Source of the DNA: Cyprinodon diabolis
Taxonomy: Eukaryota; Chordata; Actinopteri; Cyprinodontiformes; Cyprinodontidae
Length of the DNA stretch: 64,000 bases
NCBI GenBank assembly: GCA_030533445.1
Contig: CM060064.1
Coordinates: 42,365,287-42,429,286, forward strand
Direction: 5' to 3'
The notes under the pieces are model-generated. The model was not told the origin of the DNA. It was given only the letters and a program-made list of their open reading frames with translations, and did no database searches. Below are positions 24,661 to 35,516 of the stretch, in pieces (position 1 is the first letter of the stretch; the number at the start of each line of letters is the position of its first letter). The position numbers were made by a program, and so were the translations under genes.

Positions 24661-25320
24661 TACACTGCCTGGCCAAAAAAAAAGTTGCCACCAAAAAAAA
24701 GGTCATTCACTCTAATACTTTGTTGGACCGCCTTTAACTTTGATTATGGCACGCATTCACTGTGGCATTCGATAAATGGTAAATGGCATGTACTTATATA
24801 GCGCCTTTATTCAAGTCAGGAGACTTGACCAAAGCGCTTTACACTACATTCATTCACCCATTCACACACACACTCACATACTGATGGTGGCAAGCTACAT
24901 TGTAGCCACAGCTGCCCTGGGGCTCACTGACAGAAGCGGGGCTGCCGTACACTGGCGCCACCGGGCGCTCTGACCACCATCAGTAGACAATGTAGGTGAA
25001 GTGTCTTGCCCAAGGACACAACGACACTGAAAGTCGGAGTTGGGGCTTGAAACGTCAATCCTTCGATTTCAGGGCAAACTCCTACATCCAACGCCACTGT
25101 CGCCCCGCTTCTGCAACGTCAAAAGATTTATTTCCATCCAGTGTTGCATTAATTTTTCACCAAGATCTTGCATTGATGATGGTAGAATCTGATCGCTGCA
25201 CAAAGCCCTCTCTAGCACATCCCAAAGATTCTCAATGGGGTTGAGGTCTGGACTCTGTGGTGGCCAATGCATGTGTGAAAATGAAGTGTCATGCTCCCTG
25301 AACCAGTCTTTTCACAATTT
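24661..25320 (-). pseudogene. Tc1-like transposon fragment with transposase C-terminus, split by a SINE
   Basis: The left end reads TACACTGCCTGGCCAAAAAA, the terminus of a common fish Tc1 family, and is followed by the C-terminal coding part on the minus strand. The frame at 25110-25272 encodes a peptide with [14 protein letters not shown], the block that holds the last acidic residue of the DD34E triad, and then [20 protein letters not shown]. The rest of the transposase is missing beyond about 25320. A SINE at 24776-25106 interrupts it. The copy cannot be functional. Confidence 0.85.
24776..25106 (-). mobile_element. tRNA-derived SINE, family B, copy 2 (nested in a Tc1 fragment)
   Basis: It shares body motifs with 12382-12702, including GTGTCCTTGGGCAAGACA on the minus strand and the tail AAAGCGCTTTGG. 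The tRNA-like head lies at the right end on the minus strand. The Tc1 sequence resumes directly at 25107 ('gcttctgcaacg'), so the insertion point is sharp, but no obvious target duplication is left. Orientation is the same as that of copy 1. Confidence 0.82.
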
Positions 25321-25401
25321 GTTTAGATTCAGAATGCATTTCGGGACACTATATAAAATAAACTGGCATTGAATAAACTTTAGTATTCATTAAGTTTTTA
25401 A

Positions 25402-25780
25402 CAGTGTTGCACTAATGCCATTTTTGGCCCCGATACCGATACCTGGCTGTGCAGTAACGGCCGATACCATATCTATACCATCTGTTTGAAATTGATGAGT
25501 GTCTGTATATATGAACAACTACATACTACCTAGATGTAAAATAATTGCCATCATGGCTTTGTCAAGCTGCTGCCTACCTTTGTGAAGCAGGAAAAAGACT
25601 AATAAAACGTGAATCCAGTAGAACTTTTTATTGCCTACCTGGAATGGGTGATAATAGTTGAATAAACTTTTAGCTCTCAAGATGGTATCGGTGCCTTATT
25701 CGTCGGTACTCTCCAATTTTAATACCACCATTCTAGTGCAGTGTTGGGGCCCTGTCCGGTACTGGTATCGGTGCAGCACT
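25402..25780. mobile_element. hAT-like MITE (tentative)
   Basis: The left end AGTGTTGCACTAATGCC and the right end in reverse complement AGTGCTGCACCGATACC are similar. Both are followed by CCGATACC-type motifs that recur through the element in both orientations. The 'gcaccgatacc' style of terminus is common among fish hAT MITEs. No target duplication could be matched, so the superfamily and borders are uncertain. Confidence 0.5.
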
Positions 25781-25789
25781 AATGAATAC

Positions 25790-28040
25790 ATAAAAAAAAA
25801 TGTCCCACTGTAATGTGTACTTCAAATTTATGAAGCTTTTCTGCTCTATTAATTTATTAATAGATTAATAAATCCCATTCGTAAACATTTTTTAATTATT
25901 TTTTTATCATTTTCCGCTGAGCTTTTTAGCTGTTTTACTTTGCATTTTTCAGTTGTCCATAAATATAAGCAGCCTGTAACCTCTTCTGCATGCAGGTTTG
26001 TTTTTTTTCAGCGAAAACAAAGCAAACCTCTGACTGAGGATATGACCACAGGGAGCATAAATCCTTTTCCTCTCAGTGTGCTTTAGTTTATGTAAAGGTA
26101 TGTGTCTCACAGAGAGATCCATAAAAACTGCAGGGATGATTTCCTTTCCTCCGTAAGCACAGCTTCTCTCCCATGACCATCTCTGGTACCTGAACAACCC
26201 TGTCTTTTTACTTGTTTGCCATTAGGATTTGTGTTTTTCTACTTTTTAAAGTCTTCCTTTTCCTCTTGCCTTCTCCAATACCATCTGCCATCTGGAAATT
26301 ATCTCAAATCATCATCTACAGAGCCCATCTGGACCAAACCAGTCAGCTGTCATATCTTCTATTAATGAATATGAGGGTCAGTAAAAATGTCATCAGAAAT
26401 GATTGAAAAGACTGTTGGACACAAATTAATACCCCCTCTCTGCAGTGTTTAAGCTTTTTTGTGTTTGGCTTTGCCTTTTGCTCATTATCATGGCAGGTTT
26501 AAGAATGGACAATTTAGAGATGGTGCAGAGAGACAGATGGACTGAGAGTGACGGGCAGAGTGAGTGTTTAAAAAAACAAGCAAGAATCTTGCGTGATATA
26601 CTTATTGAAACAGAAAGCCCGGAATTAATTTGGAAATGTAGCTTCAGAATATTTAGTTGTAATCACTGTGGTAATCATAACTTTGTGCTGTGTTGATGTA
26701 ATGGTTATGCTTCAGCACACAGTGTAAACCCCTACAGCTGTCTTGGTCGCGTCTGAACAGTTGATAATGTACTTTTTATATACACATTACAGGCAGTTGT
26801 CGAGGGGGAACGCATCACGCTTGTTGTATGTAAAGGATCCAAAAGGATACCTGAATCTGCTAGGATGACATCATAATGAGTGTGAGGAAGTAAACAAAGG
26901 TTACTTTTTAGATTTGAGTGTGTTGGAGCAGCAAAGGAACCTAAACCTTGAAGGAAATATTTAACCTGAACAAATGATTTTTTGGGGTTTGTCCCCTTTA
27001 TCAAGAAGCTGGAAACTTTGGCTGAGCTTTTAGTCCCACAGATTAACAACATGAGACCTGCTCACATCAACATTGAATAAACCAAACATAAAATAGAAAA
27101 GGAAAACATAGGAAAAAATTGTTGAATACATAATTTAATTTTGTAAAGAGAAAGCACTCCAGCTCTGCATTGATGCAGTTTGGTTGTCAATTTTCTGTCA
27201 ACCTCCTTTAGTCCTCCTCTTCCCTGTTCATTTTCTGCTGCAGTCTTGTTCTTTTTGTTAAATGATCAGTTCACATAATTTTGTCTCTTTCGACACTAAT
27301 TTAACTGTCCAGTAAAATATTTACCGATGCACTTTTATTTCTCATATGCGAACCGATTGGGAACAAGTTGGGATGGGTTTAAAGGCTTTTAAAAACTTGG
27401 TTTTGGTTAATTTGTTGGTAATATGAAATGAAATGTTTTCAGGACCAGTAATGTTTTAGCTTTTTCAGTATGTCATTACTATACAGGGCGATGTGAGATT
27501 CTCACGCTGTTATAAGTAATAGTACCTGCCATCGGATATACTTGGGTCTATGTCCTCTTCAGAATAGTTGATTTATGAAACATCTTCTGTAGTGTACCTC
27601 AGGGTCCGTGTCCTGAGGGAGCCGCCGCAAGGCTGATCTTATGCAATAACTTTACATTTAATGCCCACACAGGGGACGGCGAATAAATGTTTTGCAGTTA
27701 AATGCTGCTGTATCTTTGTTCTTTAATCAAATCAAACTTCTATTATAAATATAAGAATTTATTAACAAAAATCTTTTAAATTCAGGTCAAAAATATTTCA
27801 GGTAGAAATTTTTAACTACAAAACTCAACCAAGCTAAGGTGCTATGTACAGAAAGAGAGAGAAATTATAATGGTTGAAAACCATGATAAAACCAATCTGA
27901 AAATCCATGCTTTAATCTTTGATTTGTTTTTGAGAGCAGTAATTTCAAAATGTTTATTGTTTCATGGGTACTGATTAATGCCTTTCGGTAAGTTAAGATG
28001 AAATATGTAAGAGGTTTTGTGATCTTATAATAACTGATGG
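25790..28040. other. No gene seen
   Basis: AT-rich sequence. The 106-codon minus-strand frame at 26732-27052 has no recognised domain or splice context. Confidence 0.45.
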
Positions 28041-28152
28041 TATCAGTGATTAAATCTAATGCTGTACTGGCCAAAATCGGAATCGGCATGTCAGGCTTTT
28101 TAAAGATCGGGAATCGCTGATCTGTCAGGAATCTGCAATTGGTGCACCCCTA
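28041..28152. mobile_element. hAT-like terminal fragment
   Basis: The right border, read in reverse complement, starts TAGGGGTGCACCAATTGCAG, the type of terminus found on hAT elements with TAGGG ends. 'ggaatcgg' and 'cgggaatcgctgatc' lie inside. No matching left end was found, so only one end seems to survive. Confidence 0.45.
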
Positions 28153-28321
28153 ATTTAAGCTTAGAGCATTTAGACTGTGATCACACTAATTCACAATGCA
28201 AATCCAGAGGTAAATAAGATATTATTTGGTAGAATAATCTGTCTGGTTACTGATTACTTAAAAGGCAGTTAATAATTACAAATCTTTTTAATTCTTAGAA
28301 CCTCTTATTTTTGTAACTTTG

Positions 28322-28456
28322 TTTCGCCCACCAGGTCCTTACTAATTTTAGATGAGTATTCAGAGTTCCTTTCTGATTTGGTATTGAATACTGACAAGGT
28401 CATCATAGTGGGAGATTTTAACATCCATGCTGACATTAATGGTGATAGCTTAAGAG
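28322..28456 (+). pseudogene. L2-like LINE endonuclease domain fragment
   Basis: The translated segment reads FRPPGPY, then after a frameshift a stretch ending DKVIIVGDFNIHADINGDSL. GDFN is a catalytic motif of the apurinic endonuclease domain of non-LTR retrotransposons, and the FRPPGPY..EFLSDLV context resembles teleost L2-type LINEs. The fragment is cut at 28457 by a hAT 5' end. The downstream part of the LINE resumes near 28900. Assignment to L2 rather than a neighbouring clade is by resemblance only. Confidence 0.75.
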
Positions 28457-28899
28457 CAGAGATGGGAAGTAACGAAGTACAAATACTTCGTTACTGTACT
28501 CAAGTAGATTTTTCTGATATTTTTACTTTACTACTTATTTTTATGGCGACTTTTTACTTCTACTCCTTACATTTTTACACAAATATCTGTACTTTCTACT
28601 CCTTACATTTTTAAAAAATTGTCTCGTTACTTTAGTTTTGAATCATTTCAATGGAGTTACCGGTTATTATTTTTCACGTCATCAATACCAAATTCAATCT
28701 AATTGGATGGGAATCTACGTTGCATTTGACGCACCACTACAAGATAGTGAAAACGGAGCCGTTATTCCCCCTCTGTTCCTAAAGTGTAGCCGCCATCTAT
28801 CACACACAGCATTGCATCCTTTACTACATTTCCCAGCATGCACCACAGGCCGGCCGTCATGGCGGCTGAAGTTCCAAACAATTCACCCGGTAAGTGCAG
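28457..28899 (+). mobile_element. 5' fragment of a hAT-like element inside the LINE, with first-exon-like segment
   Basis: The left end CAGAGATGGGAAGTAACGAA is a familiar fish hAT terminus, followed by subterminal 'ttactgtactcaagta' and 'ttttacttctactccttac' repeats. Near the right side an ATG at 28859 in the context gtcATGGCGGCT opens a short frame MAAEVPNNSPG that runs straight into a splice-donor-like GTAAGT at 28890-28895. This looks like the first exon of the autonomous parent. No right terminus or target duplication was found, so it is truncated at the 3' side. Confidence 0.7.
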
Positions 28900-29387
28900 T
28901 TATAAATTTTAAAGAATCTTTTTCACTTTCTCTCTCCTCTGTGTCGCTGAGCAGTGCTGCAGATGGCAAAAGCTTAGTTTATTCCCCTTCACAGATTGAT
29001 GATGTTGTTTATGGGGTTGCTAGTTCTCTGTGTACTGCCTAAGACAATCCAGCCCCTTTGAAAATGAAAACCGTTAAAAATAGAAAGCTGGCTCCTTGGT
29101 TTAATGCAGAGCTGCACACTTTGAAGCAAAATGCTAGGAAATTGGAGAGAAAATTGCGCTCCACAGGCCTACGGGAAACCTACCTAGTCTGGAAAAATTG
29201 TTTACTTTTGTATAAGAGAACCCTTTGTAAAGCAAGAGCTGCATATTTCTCCTCATTAATAGAGGAGAATAAGAATAATCCTAGATATCTTTTAATACAG
29301 TTGCCAAACTAACCCAGAGCCATAGCTCTGTTGAACCGTCCATCCCACCTGCTCTTAGCAGTAATGATTTTATGGGATTCTTTATAA
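28900..29387 (+). pseudogene. L2-like LINE, linker between endonuclease and reverse transcriptase
   Basis: Open stretches at 28914-29039 and 29058-29312 encode peptides such as SLVYSPSQIDDVVYGVASSL and KLAPWFNAELHTLKQNARKL, with ARAAYFSSLIEENKNNPRYL. These match the conserved 'PWFN.EL..LK' and 'A..EYFS..I.ENKNNPR.L' blocks that precede the reverse transcriptase in fish L2-type LINEs. Stops and frameshifts break the frame. The reverse transcriptase itself is absent: the sequence jumps to the 3' untranslated region at about 29425. Confidence 0.78.
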
Positions 29388-29424
29388 ATAAGATTGATCT
29401 TATTCAAAATAAGATCAATCTTAT
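29388..29424. repeat. Perfect 16-bp inverted repeat at a LINE deletion junction
   Basis: ATAAGATTGATCTTAT (29388-29403) and its exact reverse complement (29409-29424) flank a 5-base loop. It lies where the LINE coding remnant meets the 3' untranslated region, that is at the deletion junction. A hairpin of this quality is unexpected in decaying LINE sequence. Confidence 0.8.
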
Positions 29425-29773
29425 CATCCTCTGACATTGGAGTTGGCTCGGAGCTCGTCTTCCTGGCTGTGTGTTTCCTGGACGGGGCCACCTTTTGGAG
29501 TTGCTTTCTGTATTTCTGCTTCTGTCTCCTTGAACCCCAGTCAGCCTCTGCAGATGGCCCCTTATCTTAGCCAGGTTCTTCCTGTTAAAAGGGACTTTTT
29601 CCTCTCCACTGTCGCTACAAGCATTCTTAGTGTGAGGGATTGCATTCAAGACAAAGAGTAGATACAATCAACTGGTTTTCCATAGATAGAGAACTTTGAA
29701 TCAATTTGACCGTATGATCTGGTGAACTGTAAAGTGCCTTGATATGACATTTGTTGTGAATTGGCACTATATA

Positions 29774-29975
29774 CAGGTGCTGGTCATAAAATTAGAATAT
29801 CATGAAAAAGTAGATTGATTTCAGTAATTCCATTTAAAAAGTGAAACTTGTATATTATATTCATACATTACATACAAACTCATATATTTCAGATGTTTAT
29901 TTTGTTTAATTTTGATGATTACAAATGACAACAAATGAAAATCTCAAATTCATCATATCAGAAAATTAGAATATT
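29774..29975. repeat. Left inverted terminal repeat of the Tc1 element
   Basis: 202-bp arm starting CAGGTGCTGGTCATAAAATT and ending in 'cagaaaattagaatatt'. It is the exact reverse complement of 31184-31385. The 'aaaattagaatat' motif occurs at both ends of the arm and may represent paired transposase binding sites (IR/DR-like layout), which is an inference. Confidence 0.95.
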
Positions 29976-30061
29976 ACTGAAGACCAATAAAAACAAAGGA
30001 TTTATAGAAATGTTGGCCAACTGAAAAGTATGAACATGAAAAGTATGAGCATGTACAGCAC

Positions 30062-31066
30062 TCAGTATTTAGTTGGGCCTCCTTTGGCCTGTATTACTGC
30101 AGCAATGCGGCGTGGCATGGAGTCGATCAGTCTGTGGCACTGCTCAGGTGTTATGATAGCCCAGGTTGCTCTAATAGTGGCTTTTAGCTCTTCTGAATTG
30201 TTGGGTCTGGTGTATTGCATCTTCTTCTTCACAATACCCCATAGATTTTCTATGGGGTTAAGGTCAGGAGAGTTTGCTGGCCAATTAAGAACAGGGATAC
30301 CATGGTCCTTCAACCAGGTACTGGTAGCTTTGGCACTGTGTGCAGGTGCCAAGTCCTGTTGGAAAATGAAATCTGCATCTCCAAAAAGTTGGTCAGCTGC
30401 AGGAAGCATGAAGTGCTCTAAAACTTCCTGGTATGTGGCTGCGTTGACCCTGGACCTCAGAAAACACAATGGACCAACACCAGCAGATGACATGGCACCC
30501 CAAACCATCACTGACTGTGGAAACTTTACACTGGACTTCAAGCAACGTGGATGAAGTGCCTCTCTTCTTTTCCTCCAGACTCTGGGACCTTGATTTCCAA
30601 AGGAAATGCAAAATTTACTTTCATCAGAGAACATGACTTTGGACCACTCACCAGCAGTCCAGTCCTGTTTCTCTTTAGCCCAGGCAAGACGCTTCTGACG
30701 CTGTCTGTGGTTCAAGAGTGGCTTGACACAAGGAATGCGACAGCAGAAACCCATGTCTTTCATACGTCTGTGTGTGGTGGTTCTTGAAGCACTCACTCCA
30801 GCTGCAGTCCACTCTTTGTGAATCTCCCCCACATTTTTGAATGGGTTTTGTTTCACAATCCTCTCCAGGGTGCGGTTATCTCTCTTGCTTGTACACTTTT
30901 TTCGACCACATCTTTTCCTTCCCTTCGCCTCTCTATTAATGTGCTTGGACACTGAGCTCTGTGAACAGCCAGCCTCTTTAGCGATGACCTTTTGTGTCTT
31001 GCCCTCCTTGTGCAAGGTGTCGATGGTCGTCTTTTGGACAACTGTCAAGTCAGCAGTCTTCCCCAT
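30062..31066 (-). CDS. Tc1-family transposase, DD34E, intact (334 aa)
   Basis: This enzyme cuts and pastes its own element at TA sites. The N-terminus has a paired-type helix-turn-helix DNA-binding domain: first helix set at about residues 5-44 (TQKVIAKEAGCSQSSVSKHI), a basic linker with GRKRCGRKK at 49-57, and a second helix set at about 63-107. The catalytic core holds D148 (MFSDESKF), D238 (IFQQDLAPAH) and E273 ([11 protein letters not shown]). D238 and E273 are 34 residues apart, so this is DD34E. The length fits the usual 335-345 aa. I chose the MGKTADL start (31064-31066), usual for the family; an upstream in-frame ATG at 31102 would add 12 residues. No stop or frameshift is present. 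The family usually has FQQDNAP, so L239 for N is a minor oddity. Confidence 0.96.
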   Translation of the reverse strand: MGKTADLTVVQKTTIDTLHKEGKTQKVIAKEAGCSQSSVSKHINREAKGRKRCGRKKCTSKRDNRTLERIVKQNPFKNVGEIHKEWTAAGVSASRTTTHRRMKDMGFCCRIPCVKPLLNHRQRQKRLAWAKEKQDWTAGEWSKVMFSDESKFCISFGNQGPRVWRKRREALHPRCLKSSVKFPQSVMVWGAMSSAGVGPLCFLRSRVNAATYQEVLEHFMLPAADQLFGDADFIFQQDLAPAHSAKATSTWLKDHGIPVLNWPANSPDLNPIENLWGIVKKKMQYTRPNNSEELKATIRATWAIITPEQCHRLIDSMPRRIAAVIQAKGGPTKY

Positions 31067-31183
31067 GATTGTGTAGCCTATAGAACTAGACTGAAAGACC
31101 ATTTAAAGGCTTTTGCAGGTGGTTTGAGTTAATTAGCTGATTAGAGTGTGGCACCAGGGGCCATCAATTTTGAACCTTTTCAC

Positions 31184-31385
31184 AATATTCTAATTTTCTG
31201 ATATGATGAATTTGAGATTTTCATTTGTTGTCATTTGTAATCATCAAAATTAAACAAAATAAACATCTGAAATATATGAGTTTGTATGTAATGTATGAAT
31301 ATAATATACAAGTTTCACTTTTTAAATGGAATTACTGAAATCAATCTACTTTTTCATGATATTCTAATTTTATGACCAGCACCTG
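31184..31385. repeat. Right inverted terminal repeat of the Tc1 element
   Basis: 202-bp arm, the exact reverse complement of 29774-29975, ending CCAGCACCTG before the TA duplication at 31386-31387. Confidence 0.95.
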
Positions 31386-31416
31386 TAAATAAACTGAATT
31401 AAAACTGAATTACGAC

Positions 31417-31895
31417 CATTTACACATCACTCTAGCACAGTTCCTCGCCTCCTATCGGCGGTCCACGATACTACAGCTCTCAAGGCGGGAATGACGCAAG
31501 CAAAAATGGCAGCGGCCATAACATTTAGGACCTTATATGCCTGGATAGTACCCGCTCAAATTACAATGAAAGCCTCGGTCTGGGCATCATCCCAGGTCGC
31601 ACCATGCTCTAATAATGCCATTTATTGTTAATAGGCTGAGAAGAAGTTTTTGTTGTGAACAGGTGAAGATATCTGTGAATTGCAAAGCTGAACATTCTGG
31701 AAAACGTGCGCTCTTTGTTATCAGAGAACTGAGCCACAACTTGACCATACCGAGCAGTACTGCTGAACAACTACATTTAGAACGGTTTGGTTATGTCTGG
31801 CACGGTCCAGTTGCTGTGTTCCATTTACACACAACAGTTATCTCAGTTACCCTGCTCGGGCTGTTCTCAGCACGGCTTCAAAAAGCGTAAATGGG
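31417..31895. mobile_element. Possible hAT-like element next to the LINE tail
   Basis: CCATTTACAC on the left and GCGTAAATGG on the right form a short inverted pair. The interior near the right side has 'cggcttcaaaaagcgtaaatgg' and several 'ccgagcagtac' / 'gtactgctgaac' motifs of the sort seen in palindromic fish hAT elements. No duplication was matched. A plus-strand frame at 31615-31890 is not protein-like. Confidence 0.35.
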
Positions 31896-34800
31896 GCTTA
31901 TGTTCAAAGGCTTTATTGACCGAGTCCTCTTAAGTAAGACAGAGTTCAATCAGAAAGAACTATGTCCGTTCTCTTGGTTGTGATTGCAATCCCTGTGGGA
32001 AATGAGAGCTGCTGGCCAAGATCTACTGGGGGGGTCACAAGTTGCTTGAAGCAGGTCATTTTAATTTGTAATTAACCTTTTCCCATATCCTTTCCACCTT
32101 CTATTTAAAAGTAGTTTACACAGACCTTTGTCCTGATGGTAGCAGAGAGTTGGTAGCAGCTCACTTCTCTTGCAGAGTGGTGGCAAGGCTTGTGAGGACC
32201 TGATCGTGGCGCCAGGTATAACAACCTTGGGTGAGGCTGACTACACCTCGTCATTATCTGTTTGAGGGATGATGGCCTGGAGCATAAACTTTAGAATATA
32301 TTATAAGTGTTTAGATATATGACAGAAATGGTCCATTGCTGTTGAAACATTATGCCCGTTACTAAATAAACTTAACAGGGACATGTTTAAAATTTACTAG
32401 GATTTAGGTCATATATTTAAATATGTTAATTTTGATATTTTACCTTTTTTGTTCTTTGAACATAGAAGTAATATCTGCATAACTTCTAAAAGAGACCATG
32501 GATTCTCAACTTGCCAATTTTGTGAATCTGTCGCTTTTAGTTTTCCCAGGGATTTTTTGGCCAAGCTCATGCATTTCAAAGCTTGAGTGGAGAAGTCCGA
32601 AATGTTTGGTTGTTGGGTGTTGGATCACTTGTGGACACTTCCAGCATAAACCAAGTTTAAAGAATTGCAGATTTACTTTATATAGACCACAACTGGATGA
32701 CTTACACGAGAGAAGGTTACATATTAAAGGTTTCAAAGTCCTTAAATTAATTCTCGTGGATCAACACTAGCTTAAATTGCTAGCAGTGTTTAACGGCACT
32801 GAATGTTGAACCTGTTTGCAAAATCCTAGATTTATACTTGGGCTACAACAAGCTTATGTTGGTTACCTCCTGGAAACTGTGGTTTTATGATGAATGGCAC
32901 ATTTAGTTTCCACAGCGTCCATCTTAGTAAGTTTAATTGATTAGAAGGTTTTCAAACAGCCACATTTTTCTTTCATGTTACCAAGGTTTAAGTGGAGGAC
33001 TCTTTCTGCAAGCTGAGGGGGAGGAGAGGCGCTGCAAAGCTCTGTCGTCTATCTTCTTGTTTTTCCAGAACTTTGTCAGGCATTTTACTAAAAGGACTTT
33101 AAACTACAAAGATAGTATTTTAAAGTATTAAAATTTAGTAAAAACTAGTCTTGAAATCCTGTAATTGAGTGTTTAATTGTATTTTATTGTGTATTTTATT
33201 TTGTTTTGGTTGCTTTGTATGTTCAAATCCTGCCAAATTCTCCGTAGGGTATATACAGAAGTTTTTGTGTGGACAGAAATCTCTGTCAAAGTATATATTA
33301 CTAGGCACCAACAAGCATCTGTTGTTCAGTACTGATCATATATATTTAAAAATAGGTTTGATAAGAAATAAAACACAATTGCATTTTAATGTTGAATTGA
33401 TTTAAGTTATCACTTTTTAATTTAATCATCTGTCAGTTTGAGGCATGAAACTGTTGTTTGTTAGAATTGGACAAACAGGAAGGTAGGTAAAAATCACTGT
33501 CAAAAGTTGTTTGACTGGGCAGCAGAGAGATGAAATCATATTTATATAAACTGACCCTTGTTCACATAAACCAAAGAATAGTATACCGGGCTGATTAAAA
33601 GGAGGATCAGCTTCAAAGCTGAGTCAGTGCTCACAATATATCCATCTCAATCTCTAATTATGATGGTTTTGTAAATATTTCTGACATCACATCCATGTGG
33701 CTGTGTATGCATGTATGGTACATAGATGGTCGAATGCATTGAGACCAACAGGATCTTAGGCCATGTTTAGCTCTAAACTAAAATGATTACTTTTATGTTT
33801 TTGGTTTCTACACATTACTAAAAAAAAGATAAGAGAATAGATGGATTTAGTTTATTTGTCCTTTTTTATTGTTTAAATAGTTTATAAAAGCGCTTCTAGT
33901 ATAAGGATTTGATGAAAAGCATATTCTGTTTAGATTTAAAAAAATGGTTTGAAGAATTTTTGGATTGGCTCATTGCAGAAACACTAATCATAAAATGTTT
34001 TCTTTGTGTTTTTCTTCTGAACTTTTTTTCTTTGGGTTTAAACATTGTGGAGAACTTCCCTAAGGGGCCATCCGGTCTCTGTACAAAGGGAGCAGGAGTT
34101 AGGTCTGTATTGCCAGCATTGGTTCTGATCTGTTCCCCCTTCATGTTGGACTCCGACTGGGCTGCCCTCTCATTTCCATTAATACTTTCTCATTTCCATA
34201 TTTTCCGCTACTGACGCTTAGCAAGAGAACATGGGGGACTTTTTCTGTAGATGGAGCACAAGTTCGCCTAAAAGCCAATGGCAGACTTCACACTAGAGTA
34301 GAAAAATAATACGTCTATTGTGGCAAAAGTCAGATCAGTGGCAGAATTACACGAGGAAAAATATTGGGGTTCTTTTCAGCCAGTAATGTGAGCTCAGATC
34401 TGCCCTGTGAATAAAAAGTAACCCAGAGTTGGTCCTCCTTGCCCGAAAGGTAAGATGCTTCAAATAAAATAACTTTGATATTTATAACTTTCTTACCTTT
34501 GATGACATTATGTCTCAAAAGGAAAGAGCTGTAAAGTCACAGTGACTGAATACAATTCTTTTTCTTTTTTTTTCTACTGCTTTCATTTCAGTTATAGCCT
34601 AAGGAGACAAACTTCTGCAAAAACTCTGGAACTTGTGCTCTGCTCCTTCAAAAGCAAAATTCTTATTTAAGGAACATTTGAACAGTGGTTAGCTCTTGGT
34701 ACGATATAGTTAGAAATTAAAGTTCCTTTCAATGCTCAAAGTTCTGCAATATATAGCGCTCTTTGAGAAAAGAAAAGTTAATGTCCGCTTGATCAAGGGA

Positions 34801-35516
34801 CTGAGTGATATTTCATTTCTTGATTTATGACTGCAAGTAATACTTGTTTTTTTTAAAGGTTTATCTTTTTTCCTGTTTGAAAAGTAAAACAATATAAAAA
34901 AGAAGAATACAAAAATTAAAAAAAGAAAAGAAATATTCATATGTTGGTAAAAATCCCTTTATTCTTTCTCTCCTGTTGTTGGGTGTAGTTTAGACAGCTA
35001 ACAAACCAGCCCCTCCTATAAGCACTAGATAACAAAACATCTGTAGTATAGCTTTGACTCACCGTTTCCATGTGAGGTTTATGCTCTTGACAAACCTATT
35101 GTGACTGTTTTTCTTTTGTACTTGTCTGTTCATGTTTTTGTTTTGTCTGGGAGTGGCAGACAGCAAAAATAGTTGCAGGTTGGTTTTAAAAGCTTTTTGG
35201 TGTTAATTTTTATCGCTAATTTGACTCATTTATTAAGCATAAGCCACAATCAGACTCTGACGCATTAACATTTTTACCAGCCAGGATGGTAAAAAACCTT
35301 TGTAGGAAGTTATTTTACATATCCAAATGAATATTTAGGTTGATATCCATTTGATTAAACACAAGCAAAAACTATTTGTTAAGTATTTTAAACCCAACAT
35401 ACTTTATATTGACATTTTTACTTCCCAGTAGTTACAAACGGCTGCAAATTGCTTTTCAACCTACCAATTAGTGTAGATAAGCATGAATGCATCGTTGTCC
35501 ACTTACTGAGGATAAA
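31896..35516. other. No gene seen
   Basis: AT-rich sequence of ordinary look. A 101-codon plus-strand frame at 33909-34214 overlaps a minus-strand frame and has no recognised domain. A minus-strand AATAAA near 35230 lies about 285 bases downstream of the candidate terminal exon at 35517-35668. Confidence 0.45.

Larger units (their letters stand above)
29774..31385 (-). mobile_element. Full-length Tc1 transposon, 1612 bp, with identical 202-bp terminal repeats
   Basis: The ends are CAGGTGCTGG..CCAGCACCTG between TA dinucleotides (29772-29773 and 31386-31387), the standard Tc1/mariner target duplication. The inverted terminal repeats span 29774-29975 and 31184-31385, and I found no difference between them on reading both arms through. 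The transposase gene fills the interior on the minus strand and is intact. Identical arms plus an open gene mark a very young insertion that may still be able to move. Confidence 0.97.
29425..31415 (+). mobile_element. 3' untranslated region and tail of the L2-like LINE, interrupted by a Tc1 element
   Basis: The 29425-29773 part matches, in reverse orientation, the segment at 48686-49080. It has 'gtgtgtttcctggac', 'cctgttaaaaggga', 'gtgagggattg' and 'gaattggcactatata'. The tail resumes at 31386 with 'taaataaactgaatt'. The Tc1 insertion sits exactly at the TA inside the 'tatataaataaa' tail. Together with 28322-29387 this makes an internally deleted LINE. Confidence 0.75.

Noticed and set aside
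30030..30554. 174-codon plus-strand open frame
   Set aside because: It lies antisense to the transposase gene of the Tc1 element and has no protein features of its own.
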